The position numbers were made by a program, and so were the translations under genes. Positions 34,418 through 42,366 of a DNA stretch of 64,000 nucleotides are shown here, in pieces. Source of the stretch: Treponema bryantii (GTDB taxonomy: Bacteria > Spirochaetota > Spirochaetia > Treponematales > Treponemataceae); the NCBI RefSeq assembly GCF_900111035.1, contig NZ_FOFU01000001.1, positions 380,558 to 444,557 on the forward strand, written 5' to 3'. Position 1 is the stretch's first letter; every line of letters begins with the position of its first letter. Below the pieces are notes generated by a model. That model did not search any database. It saw only the letters and a program-made list of their open reading frames with translations, and was not told the DNA's origin.

Positions 34418-35212
34418 ATGGTAAGATCACTTTGGACAGCAGCTACCGGAATGAACGGTCAGCAGTCAAATATTGATGCAATTTCGAACAATCTTTCAAA
34501 TGTAAATACTACAGGTTACAAGCAGCAGCGCGTTGAGTTTGAAGACCTGGTTTATCAGAATCTTAAGCTCGCAGGAACTCCTGCAACTGAAGATACTGTT
34601 ACTCCGGTTGGAATTCAGCAGGGGACTGGTGTTAAGGTTGGAGCTACTCAGAGAATTATGAATCAGGGCTCTCTCCAGAACACTGGTGTTGATACTGATG
34701 TGGCTATCGTTGGTGAAGGTTTCTTCCGCGTTCAGAAATATGACGGAAGCTATGCTTATACCCGCGACGGTTCTTTCAAGGTAGATTCAGCTGGTCAGCT
34801 TGTAACAAACAACGGTCTTAGAGTAATCCCGGAAATCATTCTTCCTGAAGGATACGACGTTTCAACTTTGAACGTAACTCAGACAGGTCTTGTTTCTGTA
34901 AAAATCAACGGAGAAAATGATCCTGTAGAAGTTGGACAGCTTGAACTTTACAGATTCCCTAACGCTGTAGGTCTTCAGGCAGAAGGTGACAACCTTTTCA
35001 AAGTAACAGCAGCAAGTGGTGAGGCAATTGCCGGCCGCCCTGGTTACGATGGTTTTGGTGATGTTCGTCACAAGTTTCTTGAAATGTCGAACGTTTCGGT
35101 TGTAAACGAAATGGTTCAGATGATTGTTGCACAGCGTGCGTACGAGTTTAACAGTAAGGCTATCCAGACTTCGGATACAATGCTGAGTACTGCTGTAAAC
35201 TTGAAGAGGTAG
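34418..35212 (+). CDS. flgG: Flagellar distal rod protein FlgG
   Basis: Forms the distal rod that crosses the peptidoglycan. MVRSLWTAATGMNGQQSNIDAISNNLSNVNTTGYKQQRVEFEDLVYQNL is the canonical FlgG start, and FLEMSNVSVVNEMVQMIVAQRAYEFNSKAIQTSDTMLSTAVNLKR the canonical end; 264 aa. It starts 11 bp after flgF with AGGGGG upstream and is followed after 6 bp by the rod-binding protein gene, forming a three-gene operon. Confidence 0.96.
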   Translation: MVRSLWTAATGMNGQQSNIDAISNNLSNVNTTGYKQQRVEFEDLVYQNLKLAGTPATEDTVTPVGIQQGTGVKVGATQRIMNQGSLQNTGVDTDVAIVGEGFFRVQKYDGSYAYTRDGSFKVDSAGQLVTNNGLRVIPEIILPEGYDVSTLNVTQTGLVSVKINGENDPVEVGQLELYRFPNAVGLQAEGDNLFKVTAASGEAIAGRPGYDGFGDVRHKFLEMSNVSVVNEMVQMIVAQRAYEFNSKAIQTSDTMLSTAVNLKR

Positions 35213-35218
35213 TAAAAA

Positions 35219-35734
35219 ATGAACGTGGGATTAGTTTCTAATACATATAGCGGAATTACAGGTGGACAGGGCGCACTTCAGAGTGCCCGCTCTTCTGCTG
35301 AAACTTCTAAATTTGCAGAACTCGTAGAACGCTTCAAAAATCAGAATGAAGGCCGTGGAACTGTTTCTTCAAGCCAGATTGCTGATAATGGCCGTCTTAA
35401 TGGTGAGTATACAACAGGTTTTGCAGGTACTTATACTTCGGAAGCAGACAAGAATTCTCGTCCCACTGGTGCCGCTGCTAATCAGGCAAATATCCACGTT
35501 CAGCAAAAGAATATTGATAGAACTTCCGAATTGTATGAAAAATCAATGCAGCTTGAAAGTTATTTTGTAAAACAGATGCTTTCTGAAATGAGAAAGACTG
35601 TACATAAGAGCGGTGAGTCTGACTTTGCCCGCCAGACTTACGAAGACATGCTCTATGATGAGTATGCAGATTCAATGACTAAAAATGCGGGCTTTGGTCT
35701 GGCTGATCAGATTTATCTTTCACTGGTCGGCTGA
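35219..35734 (+). CDS. Rod-binding protein (FlgJ N-terminal domain type)
   Basis: Rod assembly chaperone or cap. The first 100 residues are low in complexity; residues about 107-170 match the rod-binding domain of FlgJ (LYEKSMQLESYFVKQMLSEMRKTV, YEDMLYDEYADSMTKNAGFGLADQIYLSL). The peptidoglycan hydrolase half of E. coli FlgJ is missing, as in other spirochaetes, whose rods do not cross the outer membrane. Last gene of the operon; a terminator follows. Confidence 0.88.
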   Translation: MNVGLVSNTYSGITGGQGALQSARSSAETSKFAELVERFKNQNEGRGTVSSSQIADNGRLNGEYTTGFAGTYTSEADKNSRPTGAAANQANIHVQQKNIDRTSELYEKSMQLESYFVKQMLSEMRKTVHKSGESDFARQTYEDMLYDEYADSMTKNAGFGLADQIYLSLVG

Positions 35735-35756
35735 TTTACTAAACATAGCTTAGCTT

Positions 35757-35773
35757 TCAGAGACCCTCTCTGA
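35757..35773 (+). other. Perfect hairpin after the rod operon
   Basis: TCAGAGA-CCC-TCTCTGA, 7-bp stem, just upstream of the main terminator. It could protect the 3' end of the operon message. Confidence 0.5.
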
Positions 35774-35791
35774 TTATTTGTTTACATCTAC

Positions 35792-35827
35792 CCCCTGACG
35801 TCGTTGGCGTTCAGGGGATTTTTATTT
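35792..35827 (+). terminator. Terminator of the rod operon
   Basis: CCCCTGA (35792-35798) pairs with TCAGGGG (35811-35817), extended by ACG/CGT inside, followed by ATTTTTATTT. Probably also serves the convergent GGDEF gene. Confidence 0.85.
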
Positions 35828-35843
35828 GTATGGAATTGTAAAT

Positions 35844-37220
35844 TTATCTTGCTAAATCAGGATGCTGTTTGTAGTAGTTTCTTTTATCTTCATACATTGC
35901 TTCATCTGCAATATGCATACAGCTTCTGAGGTTTTTGCCATCAGTTGTCCAGTCGTAGCCAATTGCAAGACAGACTTCTGACCCATAACCGCTTTCTGCA
36001 CGTAAGGCTACAATCTTCTTTTCGAATTCTTCTTTATGACATTCCTGAACAATTACAACAAATTCATCTCCACCAGAACGGTAGATTTCATAATTACCAA
36101 AATGCTTTGTAAGAAGTTTGGCTGCATTGCGTAAGAGCTGATCTCCAGCTTCATGACCGCCTGTATCATTGCATTGCTTTAGTCCATTTAAATCTGCAAA
36201 AATAATACCAAACGGAGTTTTTACTGAATAACTGTTATTTACGTGCCAGTCTACGCGGGCATTCATTGAGTTACGGTTTTTAACGCCCGTCAGAGTATCT
36301 ATATTACTCATGTATTCAAGACGTTCCATAAGATTATTATTGTTAATCTCAGAAGAAAGGAAAAAGGCTGTGAGTTCTATAAAATCTTTAAGCTGGACAA
36401 TCTGTTTTACATTAAAGTTAGTGATAAACAGAACTCCCGTCATTTTATTTCCCTGCATGAGAGGGGCTAGAATAAGGGTATGTACTCCAGCAGCACGAAG
36501 ACTTTTAACCCAGACAGGATTTAATTTTGCAAGATTATTCATATCAAAATCATCTTTTACAATGACACAATCTGTAGATTGCAAAGTTTTTTCCCAGGAG
36601 AATACAACTTCGGGTGTAAGATAAGGATCGAAATCTGACATTTTAATATTCGGATCGCTGAAGGAAGAACAAAGCGTAGCATATTTCTGGCGTTCTTTAT
36701 CTATCATAATTATGCAGCTGCTGAAAGATTCAGTCTTCTCTTGAATATCAGCTATTACTGTATTCATCGCTTCATAAAAGTTTGTTGCACCACGAAGTTT
36801 AAGGCAGGTTTGAATGACAAAAGGAGCTGTTTCCAGGGAAATATTTGAAAGTTTTTCTGCATCAGGAGTTTTAGTAAACTCAAAATAGAACATGAAATAA
36901 CTTAATTTTTCGGTATCGTATTCTTTTGAAAGCGGGATATAGGTTGCATCTGTCCATATTCCCATGGATTTTGTATCAACATAGGAATGAAGATGCTGCT
37001 TATTTACTGCACAGCGGAAACAGAAATCTTCAAAATTATGTTCTTTAGGAATCAATTCAGAATAGAGCATATCATCATGATAGTTAGGGCCCATAATCTG
37101 CTTGTATTGTGAATTTGCACGGACAATTCTGATTTCACCCCAATGTCCATCAGCTGTTTTTTCAACAGAAAGAACTGCGGCCGCCATAGAATAAATATCA
37201 ACTAATTCCTGAAAATCCAT
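35844..37220 (-). CDS. Diguanylate cyclase with PAS-like and GAF-like sensor regions
   Basis: Makes the second messenger cyclic di-GMP. I place the start at the ATG at 37220 (MDFQELVDIYSM), because TATA-rich DNA lies directly before it; an in-frame TTG 39 bp upstream is less likely. Residues 1 to about 125 look PAS-like, about 140-290 GAF-like (ILAPLMQGNKMTGVLFITNFN), then the GGDEF domain with NIDTLTGVKNRNSMNARV and GGDEF at 383-387. No inhibitory RxxD is visible five residues ahead of GGDEF. No membrane helices, so it senses a cytoplasmic signal. Cyclic di-GMP affects motility in treponemes, and the gene faces the rod operon. Confidence 0.9.
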   Translation of the reverse strand: MDFQELVDIYSMAAAVLSVEKTADGHWGEIRIVRANSQYKQIMGPNYHDDMLYSELIPKEHNFEDFCFRCAVNKQHLHSYVDTKSMGIWTDATYIPLSKEYDTEKLSYFMFYFEFTKTPDAEKLSNISLETAPFVIQTCLKLRGATNFYEAMNTVIADIQEKTESFSSCIIMIDKERQKYATLCSSFSDPNIKMSDFDPYLTPEVVFSWEKTLQSTDCVIVKDDFDMNNLAKLNPVWVKSLRAAGVHTLILAPLMQGNKMTGVLFITNFNVKQIVQLKDFIELTAFFLSSEINNNNLMERLEYMSNIDTLTGVKNRNSMNARVDWHVNNSYSVKTPFGIIFADLNGLKQCNDTGGHEAGDQLLRNAAKLLTKHFGNYEIYRSGGDEFVVIVQECHKEEFEKKIVALRAESGYGSEVCLAIGYDWTTDGKNLRSCMHIADEAMYEDKRNYYKQHPDLAR

Positions 37221-37341
37221 ACGGATATATATTTTAATCGATAAGTTAGGAAATAACAAATAATTTATGAATATTATTTACTCAAGAAAAAAATACTTAT
37301 ATTATAATATCATAAGAAAAATTAAAAAAAGGTAAGGTTAT

Positions 37342-38370
37342 ATGAAAAGAAAAAGTTTGATAATTTTGTTCTTAGATTGTATTCTTTGTTCCTGTAAAGG
37401 TATTACAGGTCGTACAGAAAGACTCAGTTACAATCCTGTAAAAATGACTAAGCAGTTGACTCAACGAAGTTTTGATTCATCAAAAGCTATTGAAGAAATG
37501 TCTCGTGAAAGAACCGAAAAACGCATTCCTTTTACTATGAATTACCAGTGGTGTTTTGGAAAGCCTGTAATTGATTTTGATCCAGAACATCATATTTATA
37601 TGCAGGTAGATACTGGTTTTACAAGAAACTGGTATCACACATCCTTATTGCGAAAAATGAATCTTTCAGATGAAGATTTTATGAAAGAAGTAATTGCCAA
37701 TATCAGAAAAAATCATTCAGATGTTTCAAATGCGCATCCGGATGATGAGGAACTCAGTAACTATCTAAAAAAAGAATGGAAAAATTATAATGAGAACTGG
37801 CTTGCAGAAGCCTGGATTGGGGACACCGTTTTAAGATATGATCCTGCAAGTGATCCTTCATTTGATGGCGTTCTTGGTGAAGATTTTTTAATGCAATATA
37901 AACGGGTTACCTTTGACTTTGTAAATAATTATTTGATTTTGGATGATGAAAAACTTGATGGAACTGAAATTCCTTTTGTCCAGACTTCAGCTAAGGAAGT
38001 TTTGATCAATTTTACTTATAAAGGACAGCAGGAACTTGCAATGATTGATACTGGAAATTACTGTTTTACTCCAAGACATAATCTTGGAGATGGTAAACAG
38101 GATTATGATATCAATGATAATTCAAAATATGGTCTTGCTTATAATGGAAAAGTTCCTGTAACTCCACGTGTAATGCAGACTTATGATGATATAAAAATCG
38201 GCCAGGTAACATATAACAATATGAAAGGTGCTTATTCTACAATCCGTGGTTCAGGTTTTGTGAAAGGCTCTCAACTTCATTTGATGAAATTAAATAATTT
38301 AGGAAATGTTTTCTTTTATGATCATGTAATTCAAATTGATTATGCTGATAAGGTGTTCATTATAAAGTAA
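37342..38370 (+). CDS. Putative lipoprotein with two retropepsin-like aspartyl protease domains
   Basis: Signal sequence with a lipobox-like LCSC (Cys18). Two copies of a retropepsin-like pattern lie in one chain: DTG at 90-92 (IYMQVDTGFTRNW) with GVLGEDFLMQYKRVTFDFVNNYLIL (176-200), and DTG at 236-238 (LAMIDTGNY) with LGNVFFYDHVIQIDYADKVFII (320-341). Each pairing, DTG then a hydrophobic (I/V)LGxDF...DF segment, is how single-domain retropepsins look. The residue after DTG is Phe or Asn instead of the usual Ala/Ser, so activity is uncertain. GGTAAGG upstream is the ribosome binding site. Could be an envelope protease or a binding protein derived from one. Confidence 0.6.
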   Translation: MKRKSLIILFLDCILCSCKGITGRTERLSYNPVKMTKQLTQRSFDSSKAIEEMSRERTEKRIPFTMNYQWCFGKPVIDFDPEHHIYMQVDTGFTRNWYHTSLLRKMNLSDEDFMKEVIANIRKNHSDVSNAHPDDEELSNYLKKEWKNYNENWLAEAWIGDTVLRYDPASDPSFDGVLGEDFLMQYKRVTFDFVNNYLILDDEKLDGTEIPFVQTSAKEVLINFTYKGQQELAMIDTGNYCFTPRHNLGDGKQDYDINDNSKYGLAYNGKVPVTPRVMQTYDDIKIGQVTYNNMKGAYSTIRGSGFVKGSQLHLMKLNNLGNVFFYDHVIQIDYADKVFIIK

Positions 38371-38389
38371 ATGTGATAAAATAGATTTC

Positions 38390-39922
38390 ATGCAAAATAA
38401 TGAATCTGTTTCTTTGCCGGAAGATTTTCACGGCGTTCACATACATTTTGTTGGTATTAAGGGAACTGGAATGGCGGCTCTTGTTGAGATCTTGTTTCAT
38501 AAGGGTGCTGTTATTACCGGTTCTGATGTTTCAGAGCGTTTTTATACGGATGAAGTTCTGGAAAAACTTGGCTTACATGCAGTAGAGTTTGGTGCTCAAA
38601 ATATTACAGATGATGTTCAGTATGTAATTTATTCTTCGGCTTATAAACTTGATAAAAATCCAGATTTGATTGAAGCGGTTCGCCGTGGTGTGCCTTGTCT
38701 TTTGTACACACAGGCTCTTGGTTCTTACAGCAGCCGTGCTTATTCATGTGGTGTAAGCGGTGTCCATGGAAAAACTTCTACAACTGGTCTTGCAGGTACA
38801 ATTCTTAAAGAGATTGATTTACCGAGTCAGGTTCTTGCGGGCAGTGTAATTAACTCGTTTGGCGGAACCTGTACTTATACGGCGCCTTCTGTAGCTTCTG
38901 AAAACACCGCAGATGCCGGACGTTCTGTGTTTGTTGCTGAAACCTGTGAGTACCAGCGTCATTTTATGAGCTTCTGTCCTCAGAAGATAATTCTGACTTC
39001 TGTTGAAAGTGACCACGAAGATTATTATCCGACCTACGAAGATATCCGTAATGCCTTCGTTGATTTTGTGTGCAAATTGCCACAGGGCGGCGAGGTAATT
39101 TACTGTGCAGATGATAAAGGTGCGTGTGAGTCTGTAAAGCTTACACTTGAAAAGAGAGCAGATATAGTTGCGATTCCGTATGGGGAAAAGGCAGTTGCTA
39201 TGGGCGGTGGTGATTTTACCGTGAAGTTCGGTAAGGTTGAAAACGAACGTAATTGTTTTACTCTCGGTTTATTTGCTGAAAAAGGCGAGTTTGCTTTGAG
39301 TATGCCGGGCCGCCACGAGGTGCTGGATGCGGCTGCGGCGGTTGCTTTAGTGTGCCGCCTGCTTGTTGCTTACGGAAAGAATCCGCTTGATTACTATGAA
39401 AATATTAAAGCCGGGCTGTTGAAATTCAGCGGTGGAAAACGCCGCAGCGAAATAGTAGGGCGCTTTACAAATAAAAACGGAGCTGACGTAATTGTACTTG
39501 ATGATTACGGTCACCATCCAACTGCCGTAAAGACAACTCTTGAAGGTTACCGCGAGTTCTATAAAGGCCGCAAAATCATTATTGATTTTATGAGCCACAC
39601 TTATTCGAGAACTCAGGCTTTACTGAATGAGTTTGCACGCTGTTTTACAGCAGCCGACGAAGTGATTCTGCATAAGATTTACAGTTCTGCACGTGAAAAT
39701 CCTGCAGATTTTGATATTACAGGTCGTACTTTGTACGAAGCAGTTCTTGCAACCGGTCAGAAGAACGTTCATTATTATGAAGAGATTCTTGATGCAGCTG
39801 ATTTTGCAAAGGCAGAACTCGAGAAACCGCTAGGCACTGAATATCCGGACGGATACCTCTTTGTAACAATGGGTGCCGGCGATAACTGGAAACTTGGAAA
39901 AGCAATTTTGGAGTGTAAATAA
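38390..39922 (+). CDS. murC: UDP-N-acetylmuramate--L-alanine ligase MurC
   Basis: Adds the first amino acid of the peptidoglycan stem peptide. N-terminal nucleotide site HFVGIKGTGMAALVEIL, ATP site GVSGVHGKTSTTGLAG, the family residues VFVAETCEYQRHFMSF and SVESDHEDYY, FSGGKRRSEIVG, and DDYGHHPTAVKTTLEGYREFY near the C-terminus. 510 aa, somewhat long. TAAAAT ends 7 nt before the ATG with no Shine-Dalgarno sequence. yicC starts 1 bp after the stop codon. Confidence 0.93.
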   Translation: MQNNESVSLPEDFHGVHIHFVGIKGTGMAALVEILFHKGAVITGSDVSERFYTDEVLEKLGLHAVEFGAQNITDDVQYVIYSSAYKLDKNPDLIEAVRRGVPCLLYTQALGSYSSRAYSCGVSGVHGKTSTTGLAGTILKEIDLPSQVLAGSVINSFGGTCTYTAPSVASENTADAGRSVFVAETCEYQRHFMSFCPQKIILTSVESDHEDYYPTYEDIRNAFVDFVCKLPQGGEVIYCADDKGACESVKLTLEKRADIVAIPYGEKAVAMGGGDFTVKFGKVENERNCFTLGLFAEKGEFALSMPGRHEVLDAAAAVALVCRLLVAYGKNPLDYYENIKAGLLKFSGGKRRSEIVGRFTNKNGADVIVLDDYGHHPTAVKTTLEGYREFYKGRKIIIDFMSHTYSRTQALLNEFARCFTAADEVILHKIYSSARENPADFDITGRTLYEAVLATGQKNVHYYEEILDAADFAKAELEKPLGTEYPDGYLFVTMGAGDNWKLGKAILECK

Positions 39923-39923
39923 T

Positions 39924-40790
39924 ATGACATCAATGACAGGCTATGCCTATGAGGAAAAATCAACAGAGGAAGCAACAGTTTCTGTTGAAATAAAATCTGT
40001 AAACTCACGCTTTCTGGATCTTGCAATAAATCTTCCGCCATATCTGAATCCGCTGGAAAGCTATTTCAGAGCTAAGATTACAGAAAAGGTTCTTCGCGGA
40101 AAGGTAGATGTTTATATCAGAGTACGTGAAAACGAAAGCGATTCAGAAGTAATACCTGATACAAACGCTGCTGTTGCATATATGAACGCAATTAAAAAGA
40201 TTGCTGAGGCTACAGGTTTTGCAGATGATGTTTCTCTCGGACTGATTATAAGTCAGCCGGGCGTTTTGAATGTAAACCGCAAATATGATGTAGAAAAATA
40301 TAAGGCAATGATTGAGCCTGTTTTTGAGGCAGCCCTTACACGTTTTATGGATGACCGTAAGCGTGAAGGCGAAAATATGAAGGCTGATCTGCAGAAAAAG
40401 TTAGAAAAACTCTCAGAGTGTGCAAAATTCTTTACAGAATGGCAGCCTAAAATGGAGCTATACTTCAAGGAACAGATTACAACCAAGTTCCGCGAGCTTC
40501 TCGAAGACAAGGCTGACGAAAACCGCATTATGACAGAAACTGCGGCAATGCTTGTAAAATATACAATCAATGAAGAAATCGTTCGGTTGAACAGCCATAT
40601 AGCTGCAATGCGCGATGAATTAGCAAAAAATCCGGCACCTGGAAAGAGACTGGACTTTATCTGCCAGGAAATGAACAGAGAAATCAATACTATTGGAAGC
40701 AAGAACCAGTTTGCCGAAGTTGGCGCAATGGTTATTACGGCTAAAGACAGCCTGGAAAATATAAGAGAACAGTCAAAGAATGTAGAATAA
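39924..40790 (+). CDS. yicC: YicC family protein (putative endoribonuclease)
   Basis: Member of the YicC/YloC family, for which ribonuclease activity has been reported in E. coli. The start ATG at 39924 gives the conserved N-terminus MTSMTGYAYEE with VEIKSVNSRFLDLAINLPPYLNPLE; the C-terminal domain GKRLDFICQEMNREINTIGSKNQ, ITAKDSLENIREQSKNVE is complete. 288 aa. GGAG within the end of murC serves as ribosome binding site. The stop codon is followed immediately by structured repeat A, copy 3. Confidence 0.92.
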   Translation: MTSMTGYAYEEKSTEEATVSVEIKSVNSRFLDLAINLPPYLNPLESYFRAKITEKVLRGKVDVYIRVRENESDSEVIPDTNAAVAYMNAIKKIAEATGFADDVSLGLIISQPGVLNVNRKYDVEKYKAMIEPVFEAALTRFMDDRKREGENMKADLQKKLEKLSECAKFFTEWQPKMELYFKEQITTKFRELLEDKADENRIMTETAAMLVKYTINEEIVRLNSHIAAMRDELAKNPAPGKRLDFICQEMNREINTIGSKNQFAEVGAMVITAKDSLENIREQSKNVE

Positions 40791-40886
40791 GCCTATAACC
40801 GAAGAACCGTTAAAAAATGAGCTGCGACAGCGGGTCATTTTAGGTTCATCGAAAGAACGGCTCAGAGGCAAGCTGTGCTTGCCGAC
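40791..40886 (+). repeat. Structured intergenic repeat, family A, copy 3
   Basis: Same layout as copies 1 and 2. The apical helix has a different sequence, AAATGA/TCATTT plus GCTG/CAGC, but pairs just as well; the outer helix is AGCC/GGCT (40790-40793 with 40859-40862). The end hairpin GGCAAGC-TGT-GCTTGCC is identical to copy 2. The ribosome binding site of the next gene starts 5 nt after the element. Confidence 0.85.
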
Positions 40887-40905
40887 TCAGAAAGGAGGAT
40901 TATAA

Positions 40906-41454
40906 TTGAAACTGAACAAAGAAATCCGTATCGCAATCAGCGGAAAATCTGGCTGCGGAAATACTACTGTGAGCGGTCTGCTCTCAAAAACTCTTGGAGT
41001 TACACTTATCAACTATACTTTCCGTCAGCTGGCAGCAGAAAAAGGTATGACTTTACCGGAAGTTATTGAAGCTGCAAAAAACGATGATTCTTACGACAAA
41101 TACGTAGATAAACATCAGGTAGAACTCGCACTTGCAGAGCCTTGTGTATTGGGAAGCCGTCTTGCTGTATGGATGCTCAAGGAAGCAGATCTTAAGGTTT
41201 ATCTTTATGCAAGTGATGAAACCCGTGCCAACCGTGTATTTAATCGCGAAGGCGGCGACCTCCAGCAGATAAAAGATTTTACTGCCATGCGCGACCGCGA
41301 AGACACCCGCCGCTACAAAGAGTTCTACGGCATCGACAACAACGATTATGCTTTCTGCGACTTAATTATTGATGTGAATGAAAAAACACCGGAAGAAATC
41401 GTAGAAATCATAATCAATGAACTGAAAAATCGGAAATATATTGAAGAAAAATAA
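40906..41454 (+). CDS. Cytidylate kinase-like protein with a non-standard P-loop
   Basis: Small P-loop kinase of the archaeal-type CMP kinase group: IAISGKSGCGNTTVSGLLSKTLG, LINYTFRQLAAEKGM, CVLGSRLAVWMLKEADLKVYLYASDETRANRVFNREG, and MRDREDTRRYKEFYGID. The usual P-loop Lys is Asn19 (GCGNTT), a change I believe is shared by this spirochaete/clostridial subfamily, so its activity on CMP is not assured. Start is a TTG with AAAGGAGG 7 nt upstream. 182 aa, soluble. Separated from yicC by repeat A. Confidence 0.75.
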   Translation: MKLNKEIRIAISGKSGCGNTTVSGLLSKTLGVTLINYTFRQLAAEKGMTLPEVIEAAKNDDSYDKYVDKHQVELALAEPCVLGSRLAVWMLKEADLKVYLYASDETRANRVFNREGGDLQQIKDFTAMRDREDTRRYKEFYGIDNNDYAFCDLIIDVNEKTPEEIVEIIINELKNRKYIEEK

Positions 41455-41490
41455 AAAAAATTAAATATTTTATCCTTTAAAAAAAATTTT

Positions 41491-41516
41491 GAATTTAATG
41501 CTATAGTATTAAATTC
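41491..41516. repeat. 26-bp near-perfect palindrome
   Basis: GAATTTAAT / ATTAAATTC arms around GCTATAGT, matching at 24 of 26 positions. It lies 37 bp after the cmk-like gene and may act as its terminator or as a protein-binding site. Confidence 0.6.
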
Positions 41517-41517
41517 G

Positions 41518-41579
41518 TTGACAAAATAAATTTAATCGAAAACTCACTTCGTTCGCTTTCGATTAAATAAAATTGTCAA
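41518..41579. repeat. Long inverted repeat upstream of the zinc-ribbon gene
   Basis: Outer arms TTGACAA (41518-41524) and TTGTCAA (41573-41579), inner arms ATTTAATCGAAA (41530-41541) and TTTCGATTAAAT (41557-41568), loop of 15 nt. In total 19 bp can pair. It could be a miniature mobile element, a terminator, or a regulatory site. Confidence 0.7.
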
Positions 41580-41604
41580 AAATATAAAAAATAAGGATAA
41601 AAAA

Positions 41605-42315
41605 ATGGCTTTCTGTAGTAATTGTGGGAATGAAATCTCCGATGCAACAAATTTTTGTCCAAAATGTGGACATGAAATTGGTTCTGTTATTCGTGCTGAT
41701 GCACAAAACACAGGCGTTAGTTCAAAAGTATCATCAAAAGATGAAATTACAAAAATCTTAGATTATTTTAGTCAACATCAAGAACCTTATCAAAAATATG
41801 ATTCTTTATGTCAAAAAATCAATGGCTATCCTAGAAAAACAAAACAGATATTTACAATAGTTACTGTTTGTGCTTTTATAATATATTTCATCATTGGATC
41901 TTTATTAAATACAGAAAAATCTGAAAAAATTGTTAATGTTATTTGTTCAGGAGTGTATATAGCTTTTATTATTTATAGTGTTTATTTTAGAATTTTTAAA
42001 ATGAGAAAAATTATTTTAAAATTATCTGAAGAACGTGATAAAGCATATTCTGAAATTGTAGAGTATTATAATGCATATGGAGAGTGTGCTGTTGGAATTG
42101 AATATACTCGTGCAAATGATTTACAGAGAATTGCAGATGTGATTTATAGTGGTAGAGCAAAAGAGATTTCTGATGCAATTAATATAATTATTGATGATGA
42201 GCATAAAGCTAGAATTGAAAGAAATACTTTTGCTGCTGCTCAGAATGCTGCGGAAGCGGCAAAAGCTGCTAAATCAGCGGCTAGAGCTTCTTGGACAAAC
42301 TTCTTTACAAAATAA
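41605..42315 (+). CDS. Zinc-ribbon membrane protein of unknown function
   Basis: N-terminal zinc ribbon CSNCG-x10-CPKCG (Cys4, 7, 18, 21), a linker, two adjacent membrane helices (about 83-101 and 110-127), a charged helical cytoplasmic part and an Ala/Lys-rich end (AAQNAAEAAKAAKSAARAS). Such zinc-ribbon plus TM proteins are common in gut bacteria and poorly understood. AAGGAT is the ribosome binding site. The gene and its upstream region are more AT-rich than the neighbours and flanked by palindromes, suggesting acquisition. Confidence 0.7.
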   Translation: MAFCSNCGNEISDATNFCPKCGHEIGSVIRADAQNTGVSSKVSSKDEITKILDYFSQHQEPYQKYDSLCQKINGYPRKTKQIFTIVTVCAFIIYFIIGSLLNTEKSEKIVNVICSGVYIAFIIYSVYFRIFKMRKIILKLSEERDKAYSEIVEYYNAYGECAVGIEYTRANDLQRIADVIYSGRAKEISDAINIIIDDEHKARIERNTFAAAQNAAEAAKAAKSAARASWTNFFTK

Positions 42316-42334
42316 TAACTTTATTTAAGATAAA

Positions 42335-42366
42335 AAAAGGAGCTGTTTAACAGCTCCTTTTTCTTT
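42335..42366 (+). terminator. Terminator shared by the zinc-ribbon gene and thrC
   Basis: AAAAGGAGCTG pairs with CAGCTCCTTTT over a 5-nt loop, followed by T-rich DNA; A-rich on the other side, so usable from both directions. Confidence 0.88.

Noticed and set aside
33468-34430. 320-codon minus-strand ORF across flgF
   Set aside because: Lies opposite a canonical flagellar rod gene with a strong ribosome site; Cys/Ile-rich product typical of an antisense frame.
41518-41546. TTGACA in the inverted repeat as a promoter for the zinc-ribbon gene
   Set aside because: No -10 box is found 16-18 bp downstream (AACTCA there).
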